A stretch of 64,000 nt of DNA from Verrucomicrobiota bacterium. GTDB lineage: Bacteria; Verrucomicrobiota; Verrucomicrobiia; Verrucomicrobiales; Akkermansiaceae. Positions 27,969-36,401 of this stretch are shown one piece after another. Position 1 is the stretch's first letter, and the number at the start of each line of letters is the position of its first letter. Made by a program: the position numbers and the translations under genes. The stretch covers positions 1 through 64,000 of the forward strand of contig RDZR01000025.1 in NCBI GenBank assembly GCA_004294095.1. Direction: 5' to 3'. The notes beneath the pieces are model-generated. The model ran no database searches. It was not told the DNA's origin and saw only the letters and a program-made list of their open reading frames with translations.

Positions 27969-28387
27969 GTTTTCTAAAAACGCATCCGATGGACTCAGCG
28001 CATCAATTGCAATCGCTCGACGTTTTATTTATGTTTCGCAATTTTCTGCTCAGTAAGGAGTGGCTTTGCCGCGGCGGTTTTTGCCTTCTGCGGGTAGCTA
28101 TGGATTGGCACTTGATAGAAAAAAGTAGTGAGTAGCCATCCCGCTAGCAGCGTGGATGACCCGCAGATAAATGAACGAATCGGCATAAGATGCGATGATT
28201 TTAAAATGAATCGTGGTAGAGAAATAATTTAATAATGTTAGAAGTTAGCATACTCGATAGACCTTGCCAACCGCATAATGAAGACCCGATTCCGCCTTGG
28301 GCCAATTACGTCTCCCAGTTCCGAGGCGGTTGTCCTTTTGAATGCCAAATTGTTAACGACTGGCAAAGCCCCGAGATGAGCACGTTA
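27969..28387. other. 419-nt spacer, no supported gene
   Basis: Separates the kamA-like gene's 3' end from the CDGSH gene. It should hold the promoter of the CDGSH-araA-araD operon and the end of the kamA transcript. A 61-codon plus-strand ORF (28235-28420) runs into the antisense of kamA and shows no domain. I see no clear terminator or operator. Confidence 0.5.
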
Positions 28388-29581
28388 TTATCTCGCTTTG
28401 GCCAGTGCGCGATGCCGTAGGCTAAGTAGATCATCGGGCTGGATCGGCGATGGGTTGGGGTATTCAAAGAGATTTCCTTCGAAATTCCGCAGGGTGACGT
28501 GGCTGGGTGAGCTATCGATCACGTAGTTAGGATTGAGTGGGATTTTCCCGCCGCCGCCGGGACCATCGATGACGAATTGAGGGATGGCGTAGCCGGTGGT
28601 GTGGCCGCGCAGGCCCTCGATGATCTCGATGCCGGATGCGACTGGCGTGCGCAAGTGGGATGAGCCATGAATCAAATCACATTGATAGATGTAGTAGGGC
28701 TTGACTCGGCACATCAGCAGTTTGTGGACGAGGGCTTTTTGCACTTCCACCGAATCATTAATGCCGCGGAGCATGACGCTTTGGTTACCTAACGGAATGC
28801 CAGCATCGGCGAGACGAGCGAGCGCATCGCGCACTTCGAGGGTGAGTTCGCGCGGATGGTTGGTGTGGATCGAGATAAATAACGGATGATGTTTTTTCAA
28901 CATATCACATAATTCAGGCGTGATGCGCTGCGGCAGGAAAATCGGAATACGCGAGCCAATGCGCAGAAATTGCAGGTGGGGAATGCTGCGCAAACGGGAT
29001 AAAATACGGTCCAGCTTGGCATCGGAAAATAGCAATGGATCACCGCCTGATAAGAGCACATCGCGGATCTCCGTGTGAGTTTCTAAATAACGGAACGCAG
29101 CTTCCCAATGAGTTTCGAGTTGCTGCTCGCCGACGCCAGAAACCACTCGCGAGCGGGTGCAATAGCGGCAGTAAGATGCACAACGATCGGTGACCAAAAA
29201 CAGCACCCGGTCTGGATAGCGATGGACCAATCCGGGCACGGGCATGTGATGATCTTCGCCACAAGGATCGGCCATTTCTTCCGGCGCATTCCATCCTTCT
29301 TCGATGCGTGGGATCACTTGACGGCGGATCGGGCAGTCGGGATTTTCTCGATCGATGAGGTTAAAAAAGTGCGGAGTGATGGCCATCGCGAGCTTAGTGC
29401 CGGCGAGTAGAACTCCGGCGCGCTCTTCGTCCGAGAGGACCAGCTTCGCTTCTAAATCGGCAAGTGAATCAATGCGGTTGCGCAATTGCCAACGATGGTC
29501 GTGCCATTGTTCCATCGCTTCCGCAGGCCAGTATCCGGGCGCATGAGAGCGGAAGGTGGTGTGAGTATCAAATTCGTGCAT
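28388..29581 (-). CDS. kamA: KamA family radical SAM aminomutase
   Basis: Radical SAM/PLP enzyme of the lysine 2,3-aminomutase family. The cluster motif CASYCRYC (CxxxCxxC) is at about residue 130. The SAM and substrate barrel includes IRDVLLSGGDPLLFSD and RIGSRIPIFLPQRI. The PLP and C-terminal part has GGGGKIPLNPNYVIDSSPSHVTLRNFEGN. Length of about 397 aa from ATG 29581 suits KamA-type rather than the shorter EpmB; the track start at 29632 is a GTG. Possible roles are beta-lysine formation for osmoprotection or, less likely, EF-P modification. No epmA or ablB (acetyltransferase) is adjacent. It follows pssA and the M28-like gene. Confidence 0.87.
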   Translation of the reverse strand: MHEFDTHTTFRSHAPGYWPAEAMEQWHDHRWQLRNRIDSLADLEAKLVLSDEERAGVLLAGTKLAMAITPHFFNLIDRENPDCPIRRQVIPRIEEGWNAPEEMADPCGEDHHMPVPGLVHRYPDRVLFLVTDRCASYCRYCTRSRVVSGVGEQQLETHWEAAFRYLETHTEIRDVLLSGGDPLLFSDAKLDRILSRLRSIPHLQFLRIGSRIPIFLPQRITPELCDMLKKHHPLFISIHTNHPRELTLEVRDALARLADAGIPLGNQSVMLRGINDSVEVQKALVHKLLMCRVKPYYIYQCDLIHGSSHLRTPVASGIEIIEGLRGHTTGYAIPQFVIDGPGGGGKIPLNPNYVIDSSPSHVTLRNFEGNLFEYPNPSPIQPDDLLSLRHRALAKAR

Positions 29582-29658
29582 CGAGGAGAGAACTGGTTTC
29601 AAAAAAAAATCTATAATCAGAATGTGTGGCACATCGGGATTTGTGCAACACGGAATCT

Positions 29659-30603
29659 TTAATCTGCGGCCACGGGAAGAAGCGTCGTGCGGCGGATCAT
29701 TTCGACTAATTTCCCGCTGGAAATGGCGACGGTGGGCGCAAATGGCACGCGTTCATTTTGCTCCGCAGGGATCGATCCAAGCTGGGTGCTGATGCGATTT
29801 AGATCGATGCCGTCTTCTGTTAGCTTTTGTAAAAAAAACGCTGGCGGCAGCTCCAAAGGATTTTGCGCAATCCCGGCAGCAACGTGTAGCCATGGTTGTT
29901 GGGAATCGTTGGTCTCGATGAAAATTTTCTCGGAAGTGCCCATCGCCTCGATCCACCAAACGGCGTAAGGTGAGTTGTTAGATGTTAGAATCGTTCGGAT
30001 TTTTTCAAAAGATTCATCTGCACTGCCAGCGTGATGATAGACGTGTGGGAGGAATAAAAAATGCACGGGTCGCGTCGGCTGATCTCGCGCCGTCGCTTGG
30101 GCAGCGGCGAGAGTGGCGGCCAATCCGCTGGCGTTGGTTTCTGCGCCGCGAGAATTAGCCGGGCTATCGTATGAGGTGATGATCCAAAGAGGAGCCGCGT
30201 CTCGATTTTTTCCAGCGAGGGAAACTTGCATGATCGGCCACTCCGCCACATCGCGGTGTTTCGTCACATCATAGCCGGTATTGGTCGGGCCCAGCAAGCC
30301 TTCGATCATCGATGCGGCGCGGCTGAGTTGGATTTTTTCAGCATCGCTGGCGCAATTTCGCGGGCCGATCCATTGCACGATTTTATTTAAATCATCCTCT
30401 AACATCGGGATCGAAATCGCTTGGGCAAAGCGCTCATTCTCGACTTGAGCGTCGCGCTCCTCGCGGTGGAAATAATACCACAGCGCGGCGATCGTGGAGA
30501 CGATGCACCAGGCTGGAAGGATTACGAGCAACCACGTCAACCAGCGTGGTTTTCTAACAGGTTCATCGTCGATCATTTCAGTGACGGGCGCAGATGCATT
30601 CAT
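29659..30603 (-). CDS. M28 peptidase-like membrane protein, probably inactive
   Basis: 314 aa with one N-terminal membrane span (about 22-44, WLLVILPAWCIVSTIAALWYYF). The body resembles an M28 aminopeptidase domain: SLAGKNRDAAPLWIITSYDSPANSRGAETNASGLAATLAAAQ. In M28 enzymes this block reads AHxDS...GAxDNASG with His and Asp as zinc ligands. Here the His position is Ser and the Asp position is Asn, so zinc binding is probably lost. The start codon overlaps the pssA stop (ATGA, 30600-30603). A scaffold or regulatory role is inferred. Confidence 0.6.
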   Translation of the reverse strand: MNASAPVTEMIDDEPVRKPRWLTWLLVILPAWCIVSTIAALWYYFHREERDAQVENERFAQAISIPMLEDDLNKIVQWIGPRNCASDAEKIQLSRAASMIEGLLGPTNTGYDVTKHRDVAEWPIMQVSLAGKNRDAAPLWIITSYDSPANSRGAETNASGLAATLAAAQATARDQPTRPVHFLFLPHVYHHAGSADESFEKIRTILTSNNSPYAVWWIEAMGTSEKIFIETNDSQQPWLHVAAGIAQNPLELPPAFFLQKLTEDGIDLNRISTQLGSIPAEQNERVPFAPTVAISSGKLVEMIRRTTLLPVAAD

Positions 30604-31454
30604 GATTTTGGAGAATCGGAACTTTCCTCATCGCGATCGGCTTCCAGTCCTTTACGCATTTTTTGGGAAATCCATGGCCGCACGAGCAACCCGTAAAGCA
30701 GGTAGCTGCTGAACAAAACGACTGGCATGATGAAGCGGAATTGCACGGTGGCGATGCCTATCAACAGAGCAACGACGATGGCCCCCAAGGTGCCGCGCGT
30801 GCTCCAATCGATTTTCTTAAAACTCGGATAACGCACATCGCTAATCATCAGCCAAGATAAGCCTAACATCGCACCAGCGAGGATAAATTTCCATGCGCCT
30901 AATTCGTGATCATTTTTGTAGAGATCGATGAGCAGGAAAGTCAGAGACGCAATGAATCCGGCCGCCATCGGAATCGGCAAGCCACGGAAATCGTTCGATT
31001 CACCAGGCTTTTTCGGCATTATCGCGAGGCAATTGAAGCGAGCGAGCCGCATTGCACCACAGACGAGGTAAATCAGTGCGATGGCCCATCCGAGATTTCC
31101 CAGCGGAAAAAGCACCGCCTTGGAAAGAAGCATCGCCGGAGCCATGCCGAAGGAAATGATGTCTGCGAGGGAATCAAATTGCTGGCCGAAGGGTGATTCC
31201 TGCCCACCGAGGCGCGCGAGCCGGCCGTCTAACAGATCAAATAGACAGGAGCCGAAGATGAGCAATATCGCATACTCGTAGTATTGGCGCATTTGCTCGT
31301 AGTAAAGTTTAGCCGGCATCGCGTGATTTCCCACTTCCACCAGACCACGAAAGATCATCAATACCGCAAAGAATCCGCAGGCGAGATTGCAGGCCGTCAT
31401 TAAATTCGGCAGAAAATAAATTTTCGGTTCGTTTGGATCGCGCACCCTCGGCAT
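30600..31454 (-). CDS. pssA: CDP-diacylglycerol--serine O-phosphatidyltransferase
   Basis: Integral membrane enzyme making phosphatidylserine, the precursor of phosphatidylethanolamine. The CDP-alcohol phosphatidyltransferase motif is intact: DLLDGRLARLGGQESPFGQQFDSLADIISFG (D-G-x2-A-R-x8-G-x3-D-x3-D, about residues 68-93). About eight hydrophobic spans follow. Start MPRVRDPNEPKIYFLPNLMTACNLACG is typical of the bacterial PssA subgroup. Length 284 aa. A psd decarboxylase gene is not in the window. The next gene overlaps by 4 nt. Confidence 0.93.
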   Translation of the reverse strand: MPRVRDPNEPKIYFLPNLMTACNLACGFFAVLMIFRGLVEVGNHAMPAKLYYEQMRQYYEYAILLIFGSCLFDLLDGRLARLGGQESPFGQQFDSLADIISFGMAPAMLLSKAVLFPLGNLGWAIALIYLVCGAMRLARFNCLAIMPKKPGESNDFRGLPIPMAAGFIASLTFLLIDLYKNDHELGAWKFILAGAMLGLSWLMISDVRYPSFKKIDWSTRGTLGAIVVALLIGIATVQFRFIMPVVLFSSYLLYGLLVRPWISQKMRKGLEADRDEESSDSPKS

Positions 31455-31552
31455 GGGACGATGCTATGACAGGATCTGGGATTAGCAAATACCGGAAAAT
31501 GCAAAGATCTTTCATTTTGCTTGGGGTAGTTTCGATGATAAAATAAAATGCA

Positions 31553-32095
31553 ATGGAGCTAACTGAGATGACGTGCCAAACGCCGATGGGGCAATTGATG
31601 GAGTTTTTGCCAAGTGCCAAGCGCGCGTTATTTGCAAAATATCACTTGGGCGGATGCAGCAGTTGCGCGTTCTCCAATGATGAATCGCTGGCGGATCTTT
31701 GCCAAAGAAGCCAACTCGATGCCGATGAAGTATTGGCGCATTTGATCGCGAGCCATCATCACGATGAGGCATTGTGGATGACTCCCGAGCGCGCGCATGA
31801 GTTGCAAACCGAGCTGCGTTGGATCGATACTCGCACGCGGGAAGAACATGAAGCGGTCGTCATTGCGGGCTCGGATTTTCTAACAAACGAATTGCAGCAG
31901 CAGATTTTTGCGAGCTCGAAAGAAACGATGATTTTGCTTTATGATCATTCTGGAAAAACGGTGTTAGATCAAGTCGCGTGGTTCCGTGGGCATGGTCTCG
32001 AAAACACCTTCGGCCTGCGCGGCGGGATCGATGCATGGAGCCGCGAGATCGATCACACGCTGCCAAGGTATCGGTTAGAAATCGATGCGCAGTAG
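31553..32095 (+). CDS. DUF1858-like plus degenerate rhodanese protein
   Basis: 180 aa in two parts. Residues about 6-70 (MGQLMEFLPSAKRALFAKYH, GGCSSCAFSNDESLADLCQ, DADEVLAHL) match the small helical DUF1858/hybrid-cluster-associated module with a CxxC pair. Residues about 80-175 are rhodanese-like: LRWIDTRTREEHEAVVIAGS and NTFGLRGGIDAWSREID. The active-site loop reads LLYDHSGKTVLDQVAWF, so the catalytic Cys is Asp and sulfurtransferase activity is unlikely. The gene abuts the convergent methyltransferase stop at 32096. Confidence 0.7.
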   Translation: MELTEMTCQTPMGQLMEFLPSAKRALFAKYHLGGCSSCAFSNDESLADLCQRSQLDADEVLAHLIASHHHDEALWMTPERAHELQTELRWIDTRTREEHEAVVIAGSDFLTNELQQQIFASSKETMILLYDHSGKTVLDQVAWFRGHGLENTFGLRGGIDAWSREIDHTLPRYRLEIDAQ

Positions 32096-32677
32096 TCAGT
32101 GCGAGCGCGGTTTCTCGGCCAGAAATAAAATGGGTGCTGGCTTGAGAGTGCCGATGGCTGCGTAGCGCGTGACGCGCCAATCCAAGCTCGCCATTCTAAC
32201 AAACCAAGCCTCGACGGCGATCGCTTCATCCATGCCAGTTGCATGCCCAGGATAGCAGACGACGGAAAGCACGCCACCATTGCGCAAGGCGCGCACCGCC
32301 GCATCGAGCGCGAGCAAAGTGGTTTCTTTGAGTGTCGTTTGCTCGTGATCTGCGCCCGGTAGATAGCCGAGATTGAACATCACCACAGCCGCTTGATTGA
32401 GCGGGCAGACATCTAACAAAAATTCATGACTCAAGCAATGCAGGGAAACTTGCGAGTCTAGCCCTGCCGCTTCGATTGCGCGCTGGGTCGAAGCAATCGC
32501 CTCTGGTTGGCAATCGAGCGCGATCACTTTTCCATCCACTCCCACGCATCGAGCGAGAAAAAGCGTGTCATTGCCATTTCCCGCAGTGGCATCCACGACT
32601 AAATCTCCAAGCGCAATGCATGGCTCTAACAATTGTTGAGCAAGTGCCGTAGGCCGCGGTGGAAATGAACGCATCAT
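32096..32677 (-). CDS. tRNA U34 methyltransferase, MnmM (YtqB) family
   Basis: 193-aa class I methyltransferase of the putative rRNA methylase family PF06962, whose Bacillus member YtqB/MnmM methylates nm5(s2)U34 of tRNA to mnm5(s2)U34. Motif I is VVDATAGNGNDTLFLARCVG (about 29-48), motif II VIALDCQPEAI, the family-specific MFNLGYLPGADHEQTTLKETTLLALDAA comes mid-protein, and GGVLSVVCYPGHATGMDEA follows. It lies 6 nt downstream of an MnmC(o)-like oxidoreductase, which would make its substrate. Family placement is good; activity is inferred. Confidence 0.8.
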   Translation of the reverse strand: MMRSFPPRPTALAQQLLEPCIALGDLVVDATAGNGNDTLFLARCVGVDGKVIALDCQPEAIASTQRAIEAAGLDSQVSLHCLSHEFLLDVCPLNQAAVVMFNLGYLPGADHEQTTLKETTLLALDAAVRALRNGGVLSVVCYPGHATGMDEAIAVEAWFVRMASLDWRVTRYAAIGTLKPAPILFLAEKPRSH

Positions 32678-32683
32678 GGCTTA

Positions 32684-33676
32684 TCAATCGTGAAGTTGCA
32701 AATAGCGTGCAATGTTGACCTCATCGTCTGGAAGCGTCCCATCGCAGAGACACGCGGCGAGTCGGGCGGCGGCTCCCGGAGCATACAGCGAGCCTTTGGA
32801 TCCCAGCGCATTGAGCATCCATGAGCCATCTGGCATTTCACCTAACAGCGGCATGCTCCTGCGTAAAATGGGTCGTATGCCAGCATCGTGACCGACTACT
32901 TCATAAGTCGCGCGGCCCAGCAATCGCTCCGCTGTTTTTTGTAATTTGATGATTCCTTCAGCGCTCGGATTTTCATCTAACACATCCCACTCATACGTCG
33001 AGCCGACGCGGAACTCCCCCGCCCCGATTGGAATCATCCATCCGCCGCCACCGACGCGGATGTGGCTCTCATCCGCAACGGCTCGGATGGTGAGAATTTC
33101 ACCCTTGGCACATCGATGGCGGCCGTAGCGAGAAGTCATTAAGCCTGCTGCGCCATCGCACCATATCGTGCGGCTGTTAGATTGCTTGTGGTCGGCGAGT
33201 TGGAAGCACTCTGCGTTTTGGAAAAATGTTTTTGAGGCGTTGAGAAAATCGGCAACGGCCAGCCATCCACCACCGCGGATGAGCATCGCGTGGTGCCAAT
33301 CTCCGGCGGCAGGCTGTGAGCCGGCAATCCATGGTTGCACTTGCTCGAGCTTGGATTTTGAAAGGATTTTAAGCCACTCCTTTTCATCCGCGGCTAAGCG
33401 CAGGATGGGCAATGGGTGCCAGAATTTCCGCCCCAGAGTTTCTTCAATTTTCTGATAGAAAGCCATCGCCTCCGCATACCACGGAGCGAGTTGCCAGCTC
33501 GGTTCAAAATTTTTTCCAGTGATGGGATTGATCAATCCAGCAGCCACGCGGGAACTCCCGCCCTGGCCACGATCCATGATGACGAATGGCGCGCCACGCC
33601 ACCAAAGATGCCAAGCGAGACAAGTGCCAGCCAACCCTTGGCCAATAATCTGCCAGCGGTTTTTCTCGGCCATCAT
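32684..33676 (-). CDS. FAD-dependent oxidoreductase, MnmC C-terminal-like
   Basis: 330-aa DAO-superfamily flavoprotein. The FAD-binding Rossmann motif is IIGQGLAGTCLAWHLWWRGAPFVIMD near residue 10. Further blocks are SSRVAAGLINPITGKNF, the mid-domain VGSTYEWDVLDENPS, and a C-terminal VVGHDAGIRPILRRSMPLLGEMPDGSWMLNALGSKGSL. These resemble the oxidase domain of MnmC, which removes the carboxymethyl group from cmnm5U34 of tRNA. The MnmM-type methyltransferase gene follows after 6 nt. Overlaps the upstream small gene by 4 nt (33673-33676). Amino-acid oxidase activity is the alternative. Confidence 0.72.
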   Translation of the reverse strand: MMAEKNRWQIIGQGLAGTCLAWHLWWRGAPFVIMDRGQGGSSRVAAGLINPITGKNFEPSWQLAPWYAEAMAFYQKIEETLGRKFWHPLPILRLAADEKEWLKILSKSKLEQVQPWIAGSQPAAGDWHHAMLIRGGGWLAVADFLNASKTFFQNAECFQLADHKQSNSRTIWCDGAAGLMTSRYGRHRCAKGEILTIRAVADESHIRVGGGGWMIPIGAGEFRVGSTYEWDVLDENPSAEGIIKLQKTAERLLGRATYEVVGHDAGIRPILRRSMPLLGEMPDGSWMLNALGSKGSLYAPGAAARLAACLCDGTLPDDEVNIARYLQLHD

Positions 33677-33993
33677 TGCGGCATCAGCGGACGATTCGGA
33701 TCTTGCCAGCCGGCATCGTGGCCTTTCGCGTAATTGAACAACTGCTTATGTGCGTAAGGCACAAATTGCGCGTGTTGTTCTTGGTTAAGTTTGAGCAAAA
33801 CGGCGGCGTTGATTGTGCGCATGATCTTCTGCATCAAATGCAACGTGAGCTGCCGCCCTTTGCGCGCTTTTTGCACCTGTTTATGACTCAGTTGTTCTTC
33901 TGAAATATCGACTAAATCATGATTCTTGAGTCGCCACTGCTCCATGAGTTCGTCGAGTGGTTGGCTGCCGTGATCGCGCGTCGATGTGTCCAT
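33673..33993 (-). CDS. Hypothetical protein, about 106 aa
   Basis: Small soluble helical protein. I chose ATG 33993 (MDTSTRDHGSQ) over the upstream track start at 34071, which lies inside ccoI. Content: ELMEQWRLKNHDLVDISEEQLSHKQVQKARKGRQLTLHLMQKI, which resembles a short HTH-like or coiled element, then VLLKLNQEQHAQFVPYAHKQLFNY. The family is not recognised. Coupled by ATGA overlap to the FAD oxidoreductase downstream. Confidence 0.6.
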   Translation of the reverse strand: MDTSTRDHGSQPLDELMEQWRLKNHDLVDISEEQLSHKQVQKARKGRQLTLHLMQKIMRTINAAVLLKLNQEQHAQFVPYAHKQLFNYAKGHDAGWQDPNRPLMPQ

Positions 33994-34153
33994 GCCGATT
34001 GCTAGTATGAGAATTATGGGATGACGAGCGGGATTGTGGAAATTGTTTCTGGCGCATGCCAGCGGCAACAATCACCAAAGAGACCGCAGAGCTCAGCGGC
34101 ATCACAATCGCGGCCAGCAAAGGACTCATGTGGCCTGAAATACTGATCGCGAC
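33917..34153 (-). pseudogene. Out-of-frame C-terminal end of ccoI
   Basis: In the frame shifted by one base, translation reads VAISISGHMSPLLAAIVMPL and SSAVSLVIVAAGM. This is the expected last membrane pair of FixI/CcoI ATPases (GHMSPLLAA-x-MPLSS). It continues to a stop at 33917, beyond the usual family end. Removing one base within GTCGTCCGTCGCG (minus strand, about 34151-34157) joins the two frames. Confidence 0.82.
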
Positions 34154-36386
34154 GGACGACCAAATTGTAAACCAGCGCGATCACAAATGCGGCACGCACG
34201 ACTTGGTAGCGACGCTTGGCCAATTGTAGCATCGAGGGCAAAAATCTCATGCTATGGCCCATGAAATAAAAATCCGCCTTGTGCTCTAACAGACTTTGAT
34301 CCACCACCGGAGTGCCAGCCGTCCATGCTGCATTGAACGCGAGAGAATCATTGGCCCCATCGCCCAAATACAGCGTATCATGTTGGTCCAACGAACGCAC
34401 GAGAGTTTCTTTCTCATCGGGCAACAAGCATGCATGCGCATCGCCAGCAGGAATCCCCAATTGCTCAGCTGCTAGAGAAACTTTTTCTTGGCGATCTCCT
34501 GATAGAATCACCGTGCGGAAGCCGCGATCTAACAGCCAGCTAACAGTTTTCTGTGCGTCTTGGCGAAGAGAATCCTGAAATTGAAAGTGGGCAATCACAT
34601 CGCCATCGCAGCAAAGCACCGCGTCTTGGCGAGCTTCAGTGATCGCTTGAGATGTTGATTTCCATCCGGGCTTGCCGAGTGACCATTGGTGGCCTTTATC
34701 TGAAAAATAGCGGCCCATGCCCGGTGCATCGATGACATCCACCTCATGATGTTCATTGAGAATTTTTTGGCCCTCAAAGCCGAGTGCTTCTAACAAAGTC
34801 CGCGAAACTGGGTGCAACGAACGGCACGTCAAGCGGGCAAGAGCGAGGCGCTGCTCAAACGACAATCTCTCCAGTGCCTCCGGCTCAAGTAACTGTGGCC
34901 GCTCGATGGTGAGGGTGCCGGTTTTATCAAAAATCACCTTCCGCACTCGGCGCAAGCGGCCCCATAACATCGGCTGCCGAATGAAGACGCCCAAGCGCTG
35001 CATGTGCGAACCTGCTAGATCATCTGCGAGCGGCAAGGAAACTCCCAAAGCACACGGACATGAGACGATGAAGATGGAAATCATCACTTGCAACGCAGCC
35101 GTGAGACCTGATGCATGATACCAAAAACCAAAGCCGATGAACCCGACAGCAAGCACCATGCACAGGTAAATTTTTAACATCTTTTCGATGGCCGGCAGGC
35201 GAATCGGCGCCACATGCTCATCGACTAATTTTGCCAAAAGTGAATCGCTCCACTGCTCATTGGCCCGCAGTAAAATCGGCCTTTGGCCCAAGTGAATCGC
35301 TCCGGCAGGCAATGAACGGCCTGGCGAATATGTGCATGGCTCCGCTTCACCATGAATCCATTCCAGCGAAAAATCCGCAGGATCCCCAGCGAGAGTCGAT
35401 GCCACAGGGACGGCTTGTCCGGACTCTAACCAATAGCGTTTTCCTATCTCGATCTCCGAGAGTTCAAGTTGGGTTGAGTCTTCATCGGAGCGAACCTGCG
35501 CGGGCACCGAGCGCTGGCGTTGCATGCGATGGCGGTTTTTCTCAAGCGCGGAAATTTGCACAAAACGCCCGCCAAGCATGAGGAAAACGAAGGTGGAGAC
35601 AAAATCAAAATAGAACAACTCGCGATGCTCTAACAGCCATCCACCGATCGAGCCGAAGTAGGCCACAATCAAGCCAAGTGCGATCGGCAAATCGATGTGC
35701 AGTGATTTCATCCGCAGCGCCTGCCATGCCCGTGTCATGAAATACGTGCCGCCCACCAGCATCGATAAAGTGGCTGTTAGAAAAGTGATCAATTCAAACA
35801 AATGGGCAAATGGCATATCTTTCGGCATGCCGAGATAGCTAGGCAGGGAAAATGCCATCGCATTGAGCATGAACGCGCCGCAAAGGCCTAAGCGCGTGCC
35901 GAGCAATTTTGCTTCGCTCAAGGAGGCTGATGATTTTTTCGCCCGCAGTGTGTAGCCGAACCGCACCAGCTCCGCGGCGAGTGCCTCGATGTTGAGCACA
36001 TGGCGCTGCCATTTCAGATGCAGGCAGCCATTGCCCGGATTCGCCGCTGCTTCGAGAGTCCCCGAGTGGCGCAAAATGAGTTTTTCGATCAGCCAAACGC
36101 AGCCGATGCAAGAAATGCCATCCACGGAAAACGTCGCTGTCGCCACATGTTGCGAGGCATCCTCTTGATTGGTGGCATCCACTATTTTTCTTAAATCGCG
36201 AAAATCGTGAGCCTCAAATGGCACGCTCATCACCGGACTGCCGGCTTGGCCGTTGCGCAGTTGATAGTATTGATCAAATCCGCCGTCATGAATCATCTCG
36301 TGCACGAATTCGCAACCGTGGCAGCAAAATTGATCCGTCGGATTTTTTGGAACAAAATGGGTTCCGCAGTGACTGCATTCCTTCAT
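34014..36386 (-). CDS. ccoI: Copper P1B-type ATPase CcoI/FixI (3' frameshifted)
   Basis: Copper-exporting ATPase that supplies CuB to the cbb3 oxidase. N-terminal zinc-type motif CSHCG...FCCHGC, an HMA domain with GISCIGCVW (about 90-98), paired membrane spans, CPC in SCPCALGVSLPLADD (about 445), phosphorylation site DKTGTLT (about 487) and hinge GDGANDSLAF (about 672) are all intact. After VVRAAFVIALVYNLV the frame departs from the family and ends VRRDQYFRPHES..., while the correct ending lies in the next frame. The track start is a TTG; ATG 36386 (MKECSHCG) is better. Either a sequencing error, a recent mutation or slippage. Confidence 0.9.
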   Translation of the reverse strand: MKECSHCGTHFVPKNPTDQFCCHGCEFVHEMIHDGGFDQYYQLRNGQAGSPVMSVPFEAHDFRDLRKIVDATNQEDASQHVATATFSVDGISCIGCVWLIEKLILRHSGTLEAAANPGNGCLHLKWQRHVLNIEALAAELVRFGYTLRAKKSSASLSEAKLLGTRLGLCGAFMLNAMAFSLPSYLGMPKDMPFAHLFELITFLTATLSMLVGGTYFMTRAWQALRMKSLHIDLPIALGLIVAYFGSIGGWLLEHRELFYFDFVSTFVFLMLGGRFVQISALEKNRHRMQRQRSVPAQVRSDEDSTQLELSEIEIGKRYWLESGQAVPVASTLAGDPADFSLEWIHGEAEPCTYSPGRSLPAGAIHLGQRPILLRANEQWSDSLLAKLVDEHVAPIRLPAIEKMLKIYLCMVLAVGFIGFGFWYHASGLTAALQVMISIFIVSCPCALGVSLPLADDLAGSHMQRLGVFIRQPMLWGRLRRVRKVIFDKTGTLTIERPQLLEPEALERLSFEQRLALARLTCRSLHPVSRTLLEALGFEGQKILNEHHEVDVIDAPGMGRYFSDKGHQWSLGKPGWKSTSQAITEARQDAVLCCDGDVIAHFQFQDSLRQDAQKTVSWLLDRGFRTVILSGDRQEKVSLAAEQLGIPAGDAHACLLPDEKETLVRSLDQHDTLYLGDGANDSLAFNAAWTAGTPVVDQSLLEHKADFYFMGHSMRFLPSMLQLAKRRYQVVRAAFVIALVYNLVVRRDQYFRPHESFAGRDCDAAELCGLFGDCCRWHAPETISTIPLVIP

Positions 36387-36401
36387 GATCAAATGGGAAA
36401 A

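Noticed and set aside
28235-28420. 61-aa plus-strand ORF near the 3' end of kamA
   Set aside because: No recognisable content; its end is antisense to kamA. Possible but unsupported.
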